From assembly GCA_946612115.1 (NCBI GenBank), contig CAMOEI010000002.1, forward strand, positions 62,001 to 126,000: 64,000 bases of DNA, given 5' to 3'. Origin of the DNA: an uncultured Caryophanales bacterium (GTDB taxonomy: Bacteria; Bacillota_I; Bacilli_A; RFN20; CAG-826). How positions within the stretch are numbered: the first letter of the stretch is position 1; each line of letters opens with the position of its first letter. Below the pieces are notes generated by a model. That model made no database searches and was not told the DNA's origin. It worked only from the letters and a program-made list of their open reading frames with translations. Made by a program: the position numbers and the translations under genes. Below are positions 1 through 8,560 of the stretch, one piece after another.

Positions 1-1460
1 ACTATCGCAATTTTATTTGGCATGACGAAAAATTCTTATCTCAAAGAGATAGAAACTTTGATCGTCCAATGAGCATCTATGAGATGCATGTTGGTTCTTG
101 GCTTAAAAAAGACCGTTTCTCTTCTTATGAAGAGGTTGCGGATGTCTTAATTCCTTATATTCAAGGAATGGGCTTTACACACGTTGAATTTATGCCGATA
201 GTGGCCCACCCATTTACTGGTAGCTGGGGATATCAAGCAACTGGATTTTATTCAGTTGATCCTAGATATGGAAATCCACATCAATTAATGTCTTTTATCG
301 ATAGGCTTCACCAAGCCGGTATTGGAGTTATTTTAGATTTCGCTCCTGTACATTTCGCTAGCGACCCATGGGCTCTCGCGGAATATGATGGAAGCTGTTT
401 ATTTGAATATTCTAATGAACACAGAGTCTCTCCTTGGGGATCTTTACAATTCGATTTAGGAAAAGACCCGGTTAGAAGCTTTTTGATGAGCGCGATGAAT
501 TACTTTGTCACTGAATACCACATTGATGGTATTAGAATTGACGCGGTTAGTAATATCATCTTCTATAATGGTGATAAGACCAAAGGAAGAAATGAAGGAG
601 CGATTGAGTTTATTAAAAGACTTAATGCAAAAATGCATATCGCTCATGACAAAGTCATGATGATCGCGGAAGATAGCTCTGATTTCCCAGGAGTTACTAA
701 ACCAACCGAACAAGACGGCTTAGGATTTGACTATAAATGGGATTTAGGCTGGATGAATGATACTTTAAAGTATTACGCCTTAGATCCAGTTTATAAAAAG
801 TATGACCATAATAAATTAACTTTCTCAATGGCTTATTTCTATAGCGATAATTTCTTACTTCCATTCTCTCACGATGAAGTCGTCCACGGAAAAGGAACAC
901 TTCTTAATAAGATGTGGGGAGATTATTATCAGAAGTTTGCCTTATTAAGAAATTTAATTACATATCAATTCGCTCACCCAGGAAAGAAACTTAATTTCAT
1001 GGGTAATGAATTCGCTAGTTTTGATGAGTGGAATGAAAATAAATCTCTCCCATGGGATTTAAAGCGTTTCCCTGCTCATGATAGCATCTCAAGATTATAT
1101 AAAGACCTCAACCTCATTTATCGAGCGCATAAAGCAATGTATGTTCAAGAATATAATCCAAACACCTTTAAATGGTTGATTGTCGATAATAAAAATGATT
1201 CAGTGTTTGCATTCACTCGTAGAGTGGATGATGAAGTAATGATCTTTGTCTTTAATATGACTCCAAATTATTACGACAACTTTGGAATTCCTGTGGAAGT
1301 CGAAGGCGAATACACTGAAATCTTTAATAGCGATAAAGATATCTATGGTGGAGATAACCAATATAATGGTCTACCTATTGGTAGCTTCGGTGGATATTTC
1401 ACCATTAAACTTCCTTCTTTAGGGGCCTGTATCTTTAAGCTCACTAAAAAAGCAAAATAA
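1..1460 (+). CDS. glgB: 1,4-alpha-glucan branching enzyme, 5' end outside window
   Basis: Forms alpha-1,6 branches in glycogen (GH13). The frame is open back to the first bases and reads as GlgB sequence before the first ATG at 69, so the gene is cut by the window edge; the family is about 630 residues and about 485 are visible. Counting from the ATG at 69, the nucleophile Asp lies in GIRIDAV (about residue 158), the acid/base Glu in MIAEDSS and the transition-state Asp in FSHDEVVHGK. The missing part would hold the N-terminal carbohydrate-binding module. It is followed after 34 bp by glgP on the same strand, so the two form a glycogen operon. Confidence 0.95.
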   Translation, partial: YRNFIWHDEKFLSQRDRNFDRPMSIYEMHVGSWLKKDRFSSYEEVADVLIPYIQGMGFTHVEFMPIVAHPFTGSWGYQATGFYSVDPRYGNPHQLMSFIDRLHQAGIGVILDFAPVHFASDPWALAEYDGSCLFEYSNEHRVSPWGSLQFDLGKDPVRSFLMSAMNYFVTEYHIDGIRIDAVSNIIFYNGDKTKGRNEGAIEFIKRLNAKMHIAHDKVMMIAEDSSDFPGVTKPTEQDGLGFDYKWDLGWMNDTLKYYALDPVYKKYDHNKLTFSMAYFYSDNFLLPFSHDEVVHGKGTLLNKMWGDYYQKFALLRNLITYQFAHPGKKLNFMGNEFASFDEWNENKSLPWDLKRFPAHDSISRLYKDLNLIYRAHKAMYVQEYNPNTFKWLIVDNKNDSVFAFTRRVDDEVMIFVFNMTPNYYDNFGIPVEVEGEYTEIFNSDKDIYGGDNQYNGLPIGSFGGYFTIKLPSLGACIFKLTKKAK

Positions 1461-1494
1461 TATTTATATATTTATATAAAGGGGTAATTTTTCT

Positions 1495-3900
1495 ATGTTT
1501 TCTTCAAAAGCAAATTTTAAAAGAGAATTTCAAGCTCGTTTACTTGAACGATATGGTGTTGAAGTGGCGACGAGCTGTCCGAATGAACAATACACAATTT
1601 TAGGAGAGATGGTTCGTGACTATGCGAACATCAATCTTAAAAATACCCACGAGCAAAGTGCGGTTAAGGGAAAAAGAACATTAATCTATTTCTCAATGGA
1701 ATTTTTAATTGGACGTTTACTCAATAATAATATTCAAAATTTAGACATTTATAACGTTGTCAAAGAAGGCTTAGACGACTTAGGTATTGATTTAAATACT
1801 TTAGAAGATGAAGAAAGTGACGCAGGTCTTGGTAATGGTGGATTAGGTCGACTTGCCGCCTGTTTCCTTGATTCAATCGCTTCTTTAGGCTATTTAGGAC
1901 ATGGCAACTGTATCCGTTATCAATATGGCTTCTTCCGTCAAAAGATTGCAGACGGCAAACAAAAAGAACTTCCAGACCAATGGTTAACAAACGGTAATGT
2001 TTGGGAAGTTAGAAAAGCTAAATATGCGGTTGAAGTTAAATTCTATGGACATCCTGAAAGCTATCAAAAGAAAGATGGCACATTTGGCATTAGAACCGCT
2101 GATGCGGTTAGCGTTAGAGCGGTCCCATATGATATGCCTGTCATCGGTTATCATAACAAGATGACTAATACATTAAGACTTTGGAACGCTGAACCATCAA
2201 ACAAAACTCTTCCAAAGAATATGGACTTCAAAGAGTACTGTAATGCCTTAGAAGAGTTATGTCATGGCTTATATCCTGATGATTCAACCGAAGCAGGACG
2301 TATTTTAAGACTTAGACAACAATATTTCTTAGTTTCTGCTGGATTACAAAACGCTTTAAATTCCTACTATAGACATCACAACACCTTGGTGGGTATTCAT
2401 AATGAATATGTTTTCCAATTAAATGACACTCACCCAATTTTAGCAATTCCTGAAATGATGAGAATTATGCTTGATGAATACGATATGGAATGGGATGATG
2501 CTTGGAAAGAAGTGACTCAATGTATGGCTTATACAAACCACACTGTCATGGTAGAGGCTCTTGAAAAATGGCCAATTACTTATGTTCAACATTTAATTCC
2601 ACGTTGCTTCATGATTATTGAAGAAATAAATCGTAGATTTAATATTGAAATGAATCAGGCTGGCATTCCTGAAGGTGAAAAATATGCGATGAACATCATT
2701 AAAGATGGTCAAATCCATATGACTAATTTAGCGATTTACGCAGCTTTCTCTGTTAATGGAGTTGCGGCGTTACATACAGAAATCTTAAAGAACACAACCT
2801 TTAAAGAATTCTATAAATATATGCCAGAAAAGTTTAATAACAAGACCAACGGTGTCACTCATCGTAGATGGTTATTAAACGCTAATCCGGAACTTGCTAA
2901 ATTAATTACTAGCAAAATCGGCGAAGGCTGGATTACTGATATGAGCAAGATTAAGGCTTTTGAGAAATTTAAAGACGATCCAAAAGTTTTACAAAAACTT
3001 ATCGATATCAAACTTGAAAATAAAAAGAAACTCGCTGCTTATATTAAAAAGCATAATGGCATCGATGTTGATGTTAACTCAATCTTTGATGTTCAGGTTA
3101 AGCGTTTGCACGCTTATAAGAGACAATTAATGAATGTTTTCCACATTATTTATCTCTATCAAAGAATGAAAGATGATCCAAGCTTTAGAATTTATCCTAA
3201 GACTTATATCTTTGGGGCAAAAGCCGCGCCTAGCTATACATATGCGAAAAAGATTATTGAATTGATCTTAGCGGTTGGTAATGTTGTTAATAACGACCCA
3301 GAGATTTCTCCATATTTAAAAGTTGTCTTTATTGAAAACTATGGTGTTTCATTAGCGGAACTCATCATTCCTGCTGCGGATGTTTCCGAACAAATTTCTA
3401 CTGCCGGAAAAGAAGCTAGTGGAACTAGTAATATGAAGTTCATGATGAACGGAGCGATTACTTTAGGCACCATGGATGGAGCGAATATTGAAATTGTTAA
3501 ATACGCTGGAGAAGAAAATGCGGTCATCTTTGGTTTAAGAAATGAAGAGGTTGAAGAATATTACCGTAATGGAACATATTCTCCATGGGATATGTATAAT
3601 TCCGATGAAAGAATTAAACGTATCATGGATGGCTTATTTGAAGGCGAATGGGTCAACTACCGTCCAGATAAATTCAGAATGATTTTTGACGAGATTATGA
3701 ATCAACATGACCAATACTTCATTTTGAAAGATTTACCATCTTATATCGACGCTCACAAGAAAGTCGCTGACTTATACAAAGATAAGATGAAGTGGTCCAA
3801 GATGTGCTTAATGAACATTGCCAATAGTGGATTCTTCACTAGTGATAGAACCATTGAAGCTTACGCAAAAGAAATCTGGAAGTTAGAGAAGATTAAATAA
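1495..3900 (+). CDS. glgP: glycogen/maltodextrin phosphorylase
   Basis: Releases glucose-1-phosphate from glycogen chains with pyridoxal phosphate as cofactor (GT35). At 801 residues it has the normal length. Family blocks are visible: DAGLGNGGLGRLAACFLDS near the N-terminus, QLNDTHP in the middle, VKRLHAYKRQ, and the C-terminal KEASGTSNMKFMMNGA, which holds the cofactor lysine. An SD-like AAGGGG lies before the ATG. The stop codon overlaps the start of the next gene by one base. With glgB it suggests glycogen as an energy store. Confidence 0.97.
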   Translation: MFSSKANFKREFQARLLERYGVEVATSCPNEQYTILGEMVRDYANINLKNTHEQSAVKGKRTLIYFSMEFLIGRLLNNNIQNLDIYNVVKEGLDDLGIDLNTLEDEESDAGLGNGGLGRLAACFLDSIASLGYLGHGNCIRYQYGFFRQKIADGKQKELPDQWLTNGNVWEVRKAKYAVEVKFYGHPESYQKKDGTFGIRTADAVSVRAVPYDMPVIGYHNKMTNTLRLWNAEPSNKTLPKNMDFKEYCNALEELCHGLYPDDSTEAGRILRLRQQYFLVSAGLQNALNSYYRHHNTLVGIHNEYVFQLNDTHPILAIPEMMRIMLDEYDMEWDDAWKEVTQCMAYTNHTVMVEALEKWPITYVQHLIPRCFMIIEEINRRFNIEMNQAGIPEGEKYAMNIIKDGQIHMTNLAIYAAFSVNGVAALHTEILKNTTFKEFYKYMPEKFNNKTNGVTHRRWLLNANPELAKLITSKIGEGWITDMSKIKAFEKFKDDPKVLQKLIDIKLENKKKLAAYIKKHNGIDVDVNSIFDVQVKRLHAYKRQLMNVFHIIYLYQRMKDDPSFRIYPKTYIFGAKAAPSYTYAKKIIELILAVGNVVNNDPEISPYLKVVFIENYGVSLAELIIPAADVSEQISTAGKEASGTSNMKFMMNGAITLGTMDGANIEIVKYAGEENAVIFGLRNEEVEEYYRNGTYSPWDMYNSDERIKRIMDGLFEGEWVNYRPDKFRMIFDEIMNQHDQYFILKDLPSYIDAHKKVADLYKDKMKWSKMCLMNIANSGFFTSDRTIEAYAKEIWKLEKIK

Positions 3901-4391
3901 TGATCTGTGTTTTAACCGACCTATACAAAAAGCAAAAAGAGTTAGACTTGGAGATAGCAAATAATCACCATGTCACTTATGAGGAGACCAAAGATAAAAG
4001 GCTCCTCGCTTTGCTTGTGGAACTTGGAGAACTCGCTAACGCCACAAGAGTGTTTAAGTTCTGGTCATTTAAACCAAGCGAATCAAAAGAAAGAGTCCTT
4101 GATGAGTTCGCTGATGGACTCCATTTCCTTCTTTCTCTTGGTTTAGCGTATGACTATGTTTTGGATTCAATTGATGTAGAAGATAATGAGCTCGACACAG
4201 TAGGAGCTTTTAACGATTCTTATAACAAAATTGCAGATTTTTCGGCAAAACGCAGCCTAAATTCATATATTTTAGCGTTTGAAGCATATTTGAGAATCTT
4301 ATTTAAACTCGGCTTTTCTTGGGAAGAAGCTGATAATGCTTACTATTTAAAACTTCAAGAAAATCATCACCGACAAGAAACAAATTATTAA
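3900..4391 (+). CDS. dimeric all-alpha dUTP diphosphatase (MazG-like)
   Basis: Probably hydrolyses dUTP to dUMP, keeping uracil out of DNA and supplying thymidylate synthesis. The 163-residue protein has the helical NTP-pyrophosphatase pattern of the dUTPase_2 family: ELGELANATRVFKFW followed by DEFADGLHFLLSLG, giving the metal-binding ExxE and ExxD pairs. Its ATG overlaps the last base of glgP, so it is translationally coupled, although glycogen and dUTP metabolism are not obviously linked. A different NTP substrate is possible. Confidence 0.85.
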   Translation: MICVLTDLYKKQKELDLEIANNHHVTYEETKDKRLLALLVELGELANATRVFKFWSFKPSESKERVLDEFADGLHFLLSLGLAYDYVLDSIDVEDNELDTVGAFNDSYNKIADFSAKRSLNSYILAFEAYLRILFKLGFSWEEADNAYYLKLQENHHRQETNY

Positions 4392-4396
4392 TTTTT

Positions 4397-5638
4397 ATGA
4401 GTACTTTTGGAAGAGTTGTTAGAATTATCTTATTAGTGTTTTTCGCTATAGATGTCCTGGCCCTTTTTGTTGTGATGGTGACTTCTGCTTACGCCCAATC
4501 TTTAGATTGGCAAAAAGCATTAATCATCATTTCATTCATCTTCTTTGTTCTTTGCCTTGGCTATCAGATTTTGTGCTTAGTTAAAGATGAACATATTATC
4601 TTAAATTTCATCGCTAACGGATTCTCTAGCATCGACACTGAAGTGCTTAAGAAGGTTGGTTTAGTTCTTTTAGCAATCATCTTCTTACCAATCACTATCA
4701 TCGTTGGAATTGTCTATCTCATTATTCATTTAGTTAAGGATTATAAACCTAAGAAAAAATCAACTAGTACGTGGGGTAGTAAATCAAAACAGAAAAAGGA
4801 TCCATATAAAAGTCACTCTGATGAGTTTAAAGAACCTAACGCTTTTATGGCAGTCTTCTTTTATAAAACTCATCCAGTCTATGACAAGATCAAAGGAAAG
4901 AAAGGCTTTTACTGTAAAACTCTTAAATACACTAAAGATTTCGTTACTTGTAGTAACGACAAACAACTAGTCTGGTGTATCGGTAAAGATATCGTTGAGC
5001 ATCGAGAAGAAATCAAACAAGAAAAACGTGATGATAGATACAAACTAAAACGCGAAAGAGAAGCTGCTAGAAAAGAAGCTTATAAACGCAAGATGATTGC
5101 CAAACTAGACTATTATGAAAAACATAAGAAAATGAAAAAATATTATGAACTTCGTGATTGGTGTTGGGACCATGGCATTATCGAAATGCCTCCACATTTA
5201 AAGAAGATGCGTGAAGAATGGGCCGCTGAAAGAAGAGCAGAAAGAGAAAAAGAACGCAAAGAACACGAAGCCTGGCTTAAAGAGCAAAGAGAAAAAGAAA
5301 GAAGACGTAGAGAGATTCAAAGGGATGAATCTGGTAAAATCATCTACCCTGATGCGGATGATGTTGAAGATTACCTCAGCGGAATAAGATATGTTTATTC
5401 TGGTAACTACTATGGAGATATTTCAAATATCTCAGTGAGTGGTTATGGTGGAAATTACTCTGTGGTATTTGATATTGATATTTCTGCAGACTTTGGTGGT
5501 TTAGAAGGAGAGATTTCTTCTAGCAGTGCGAATTACATTATCTCTTTAGCAAAGCAAGAGATCATTAATAAGGCCAGAGAGATGAAGGCAATTAATCGTA
5601 TTTCTGTTAGTTGCTCTCACTACTCAATTAATCGATAA
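4397..5638 (+). CDS. unknown membrane protein with charged coiled coil and small C-terminal domain
   Basis: Family not recognised. The 413 residues fall into three parts. Residues 6-115 contain three hydrophobic segments (about 6-32, 42-63, 84-112). Residues 180-320 are extremely rich in Lys, Arg and Glu, with runs such as AERRAEREKERKEHEAW, and are probably a long helix or coiled coil in the cytoplasm. The last 90 residues are uncharged, Gly/Ser/Tyr-rich, with an alternating pattern (VVFDIDISADF) typical of a small alpha/beta domain. It starts 5 bp after the dUTPase gene and is followed by a hairpin terminator, so it closes the glgB operon. Confidence 0.6.
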   Translation: MSTFGRVVRIILLVFFAIDVLALFVVMVTSAYAQSLDWQKALIIISFIFFVLCLGYQILCLVKDEHIILNFIANGFSSIDTEVLKKVGLVLLAIIFLPITIIVGIVYLIIHLVKDYKPKKKSTSTWGSKSKQKKDPYKSHSDEFKEPNAFMAVFFYKTHPVYDKIKGKKGFYCKTLKYTKDFVTCSNDKQLVWCIGKDIVEHREEIKQEKRDDRYKLKREREAARKEAYKRKMIAKLDYYEKHKKMKKYYELRDWCWDHGIIEMPPHLKKMREEWAAERRAEREKERKEHEAWLKEQREKERRRREIQRDESGKIIYPDADDVEDYLSGIRYVYSGNYYGDISNISVSGYGGNYSVVFDIDISADFGGLEGEISSSSANYIISLAKQEIINKAREMKAINRISVSCSHYSINR

Positions 5639-5647
5639 AACTAAGAT

Positions 5648-5680
5648 AGCAGCGGTAATGAAAAATCGCTGTTTTCTTTT
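5648..5680 (+). terminator. rho-independent terminator after the 4397-5638 gene
   Basis: Inverted repeat AGCAGCG / CGCTGTT (with one G-U pair) closes a 12-nt loop and is followed by a TTTTCTTTT tract. It separates the glycogen operon from the promoter at 5682. Confidence 0.6.
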
Positions 5681-5681
5681 G

Positions 5682-5710
5682 TTGCAACTATCACGGCACA
5701 CCGTTATAAT
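5682..5710 (+). promoter_or_regulatory. promoter of the HTH/nucleotidyltransferase pair, leaderless
   Basis: TTGCAA at 5682-5687, a 17-bp spacer, TATAAT at 5705-5710, then only 6 bp to the ATG at 5717. Transcription would start at or next to the A of the start codon. No ribosome binding site is present between the -10 box and the ATG. Confidence 0.8.
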
Positions 5711-5716
5711 AAAGAC

Positions 5717-6280
5717 ATGTTTAAAAATCTGTTAAAAGAAAAAAATCTATCAGTCTATCAATGTTCAAAGTTGAGTGGAATTCCTTACTCAACTCTTTCT
5801 GATATTTTTAATGGAAACACAAATATTGAAAAGTGTAGTTGTGATGTCGCCTATCGTCTTTCGAAAACGTTAGGAGTTTCGATGGAGTATTTAATTGAAG
5901 TCGGAAGACGTAAGTTTGATGATTTTGAAAATTTCAAAAGTATTGTGAAACACAGAATCAAAGAAGAAGGCGATATTACATTTCTTCTAAAAGTTTATAT
6001 GGGCGATGAGATTGAGAAATATTGGGAGGACGACAAGAAAGCCGAGGCGCTTTATTTACTTGCCTGTGTTGATTATTTGTCCAGAATCAACGAATTACCT
6101 AAAGCCACTAGATATAATGAAATCAGAAATTTCAAACTTGAAGAGCCTATTTGGCCTCAAGATGCATATTTATTGAAAAAGATTATGCCTAAATCATACG
6201 AAGAAAATTTATTAATGGGGGCCATTCCTGAATTTTTACAATTTAATATTGTGGAAGGAGACCTTAGAGATGCCTGTTGA
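5717..6280 (+). CDS. XRE-type helix-turn-helix protein, putative antitoxin
   Basis: The 187-residue protein begins with a Cro/CI-type helix-turn-helix (about residues 5-63: SVYQCSKLSGIPYSTLSDI, ending SMEYLIEVG). The remainder is a helical region of unknown function with no clear motif. Its gene overlaps the next one, a nucleotidyltransferase-like protein, by 11 bp; this HTH-plus-nucleotidyltransferase order resembles abortive-infection / toxin-antitoxin pairs, which makes an antitoxin or autorepressor likely (inference). It is transcribed from a strong promoter with no 5' leader. Confidence 0.7.
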   Translation: MFKNLLKEKNLSVYQCSKLSGIPYSTLSDIFNGNTNIEKCSCDVAYRLSKTLGVSMEYLIEVGRRKFDDFENFKSIVKHRIKEEGDITFLLKVYMGDEIEKYWEDDKKAEALYLLACVDYLSRINELPKATRYNEIRNFKLEEPIWPQDAYLLKKIMPKSYEENLLMGAIPEFLQFNIVEGDLRDAC

Positions 6281-6989
6281 ATTTAATATTACTAAAGAAC
6301 TACTTGATCAATATCTAACTGAAATTGGAAAAGAATATAGAAAGTTAAGCAAAAATCCAATAAACATAATAATTATTGGTGGAGCCGCCATCTTTTCATA
6401 TTACTCATTTAGGAAATACTCTTTAGATGTGGATTGTTATATTTATCCCAAATCCGATGCATTAAAGCAGGCTATTAATATTGTTACTGATAGACATCCT
6501 GAATTATATAACAACTGGATTAATGAGGATTTTAAAAACACTACTTCTTATTCAGATAAAATTTATCTGTTCTCAAATTATTATAGGACTTTTTCTAATT
6601 TAATCTCGGTTAGAGTGGTGGTTGGCGAATATTTAGCTGCCATGAAATTGAAATCATCAAGAGACTATAAAAGAGATTTATCTGATGTTGTGGGAATTAT
6701 TATTGAAGAAAAAAGAAAAGGTCATGTTGTGAAATATCAAGATATCGAAAGAGCTTTTAAAGAGCTATACGATGCAGATATGAACGAAGAGTTAAGCGAA
6801 ACAGGAAAACAGCTTCTTAAATCTATATATTCTTCAGAAGATAGTTTAGAAAAACTCTATGATAACTTGATTAAAGATCAAGATGATAATAAAAAATTTA
6901 GGGTTAAAGCAAGAGAACTATATCCTGACGCAAAAAGTGATAATATTGCCGAGATTGTTAAGGCTCTAAAAGCAAAAAACAGTAAATAA
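6270..6989 (+). CDS. nucleotidyltransferase-like protein (DUF6036/AbiEii type), putative toxin
   Basis: 239 residues from the ATG at 6270, chosen because GGAAGGAG lies 9 bp upstream; an in-frame TTG at 6249 has no such signal. The N-terminal part shows the nucleotidyltransferase pattern: a glycine-rich turn IIIGGAAIFSYY followed by SLDVDCYI, which gives the two metal-binding Asp residues. Further on, VGEYLAAMKLKSSRDYKRDLSDV matches the helical part where AbiEii-like enzymes keep a Lys and an Asp. The C-terminal 90 residues are charged and helical. Paired with the HTH gene, it is a candidate type IV-like toxin that modifies tRNA or another nucleic acid; activity is inferred only. Confidence 0.65.
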   Translation: MPVEFNITKELLDQYLTEIGKEYRKLSKNPINIIIIGGAAIFSYYSFRKYSLDVDCYIYPKSDALKQAINIVTDRHPELYNNWINEDFKNTTSYSDKIYLFSNYYRTFSNLISVRVVVGEYLAAMKLKSSRDYKRDLSDVVGIIIEEKRKGHVVKYQDIERAFKELYDADMNEELSETGKQLLKSIYSSEDSLEKLYDNLIKDQDDNKKFRVKARELYPDAKSDNIAEIVKALKAKNSK

Positions 6990-7039
6990 ACAAATTAATT
7001 ATTTAATAATAAATAACTTTGCTTTATAGTTTTTTATAT

Positions 7040-8527
7040 ATGGTTAGAAAGACACCTTTTAATAATGACAAATATTTAAAGATTCAAAGAGAAGCTATTT
7101 TAGATCGAGTCAATAAATTTGGAGACAAACTCTACCTTGAATTTGGTGGAAAACTTTTTGATGATTATCATGCTTCTAGAGTTCTACCTGGGTTCCATAG
7201 TGACTCCAAACTTCAAATGTTAGTGGGCATCAAAGATAAAGTTGAAATGGTCATCGCAGTTAATGCCAATGACATTAATTCTAATAAGATTAGAAATGAC
7301 ACTTTATCAACCTATCAAGAAGAAGTTGAAAGACTTATTGATATCTATCGCGAACACGGATTATATGTCTCTAGTGTGGTTATTTCATTTTATGAAGGCA
7401 CGCCAAACATTGTTAAGTTCACCAAGAAATTAGAAAATAACGGAATTAAAGTCTACCGCCACTATAAGATTCAAGGATATCCTCAAAATATTCCTTTAAT
7501 CGTTTCTGAAGAAGGATTAGGCAAAAACGAATATATTAAGACCACTAAACCAGTAGTAGTTGTTACTGCTCCTGGACCAGGAAGTGGAAAAATGGCAACT
7601 TGCTTATCTCAGCTATATCACGAAAATAAAAAAGGTGTTAGAGCAGGATACGCTAAATATGAAACATTCCCTGTTTGGAACCTCCCACTTAATCACCCAG
7701 TTAATCTAGCCTATGAAGCAGCAACAGTTGATTTAGCAGATGTTAATATGATTGACCCATATCACTTAGAAAAATATGGCGTTATGGCGGTTAACTATAA
7801 TCGAGATGTTGAAGTCTTCCCATTATTAAAGAATATTTTTGAACATATTTATGGAGAATCTCCATATTTCTCCCCAACAGATATGGGAGTAAATAAAGTG
7901 GGCTTTGCTATTGAAGATGATGAAGCAGTTGTTCACGCATGTCATAGAGAAATTGTTAGAAGATATTTCCAAACTAAAAAGAACGTCTATTTAGGAAGAT
8001 TCCCTAATGAGGCTCTTGAAAAGATTGAGATGTTATTAAATAAGGCTAACGTTAATCCGGAAATGAGAAAATGCGTTCCTGCTGCTAAAAAGGCCGAACA
8101 AATCTCTGGAGAACCAAGTATTGCTATCGAATTAAATAACGGCAAAGTCATTACCGGACATAGAAGCGAAATGTTTGGTGCTTGCGCGGCTGCGTTATTA
8201 AACACTCTTAAGCATCTAGCGAAGATTGATAAGAACTTGTTCTTATTAATGCCTGTAGTTTTAGAACCAATGAAAGAATTAAAGACCAACTTCTTACATA
8301 GAAGTAACGCTAGATTAAGAGCAGAAGAAGTTCTTCTTGCCTTATCGATTCAAGCTAAAACTAATCCATTAGCAGAACTTGCCTTAAAGCAACTTAAGAA
8401 ATTAGAAGGCTGTGAAGCGCATGCTTCAACTCTTCTATCAGATGTTGATTATCAAACATTAAATAGATTAGGAATTAGAGTTACTGAAGAACCTATTTCT
8501 TATAAAAGAAAACTCTATAACAAATAA
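7040..8527 (+). CDS. UPF0371 / DUF1846 family protein
   Basis: 495 residues from the ATG at 7040, which matches the usual start and length of the family; an in-frame TTG 21 bp upstream is less likely. Conserved blocks include PFNNDKYLKIQREAILDRV, PGPGSGKMATCLSQLYHE (a P-loop-like turn) and VGFAIEDDEAV. The family is common in Firmicutes; a role has not been firmly established to my knowledge. TATAGT at 7025-7030, 9 bp before the ATG, suggests its own promoter without a leader. It ends in a hairpin terminator shared with the convergent endonuclease gene. Confidence 0.9.
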   Translation: MVRKTPFNNDKYLKIQREAILDRVNKFGDKLYLEFGGKLFDDYHASRVLPGFHSDSKLQMLVGIKDKVEMVIAVNANDINSNKIRNDTLSTYQEEVERLIDIYREHGLYVSSVVISFYEGTPNIVKFTKKLENNGIKVYRHYKIQGYPQNIPLIVSEEGLGKNEYIKTTKPVVVVTAPGPGSGKMATCLSQLYHENKKGVRAGYAKYETFPVWNLPLNHPVNLAYEAATVDLADVNMIDPYHLEKYGVMAVNYNRDVEVFPLLKNIFEHIYGESPYFSPTDMGVNKVGFAIEDDEAVVHACHREIVRRYFQTKKNVYLGRFPNEALEKIEMLLNKANVNPEMRKCVPAAKKAEQISGEPSIAIELNNGKVITGHRSEMFGACAAALLNTLKHLAKIDKNLFLLMPVVLEPMKELKTNFLHRSNARLRAEEVLLALSIQAKTNPLAELALKQLKKLEGCEAHASTLLSDVDYQTLNRLGIRVTEEPISYKRKLYNK

Positions 8528-8560
8528 GAACTCACCGATTGATGAGTTCTTTTTATTTTG
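8527..8560. terminator. terminator between UPF0371 gene and convergent endonuclease gene
   Basis: Perfect 8-bp stem AGAACTCA / TGAGTTCT with an 8-nt loop, followed by TTTTATTTT on the plus strand. The stop codon of the minus-strand gene (8553) lies in the T tract, so a terminator for that gene must use the same hairpin with a poorer tail. Confidence 0.8.

Noticed and set aside
6249..6269. TTG start adding 7 residues to the nucleotidyltransferase
   Set aside because: GGAAGGAG lies between this codon and the ATG at 6270 with normal spacing to the ATG.
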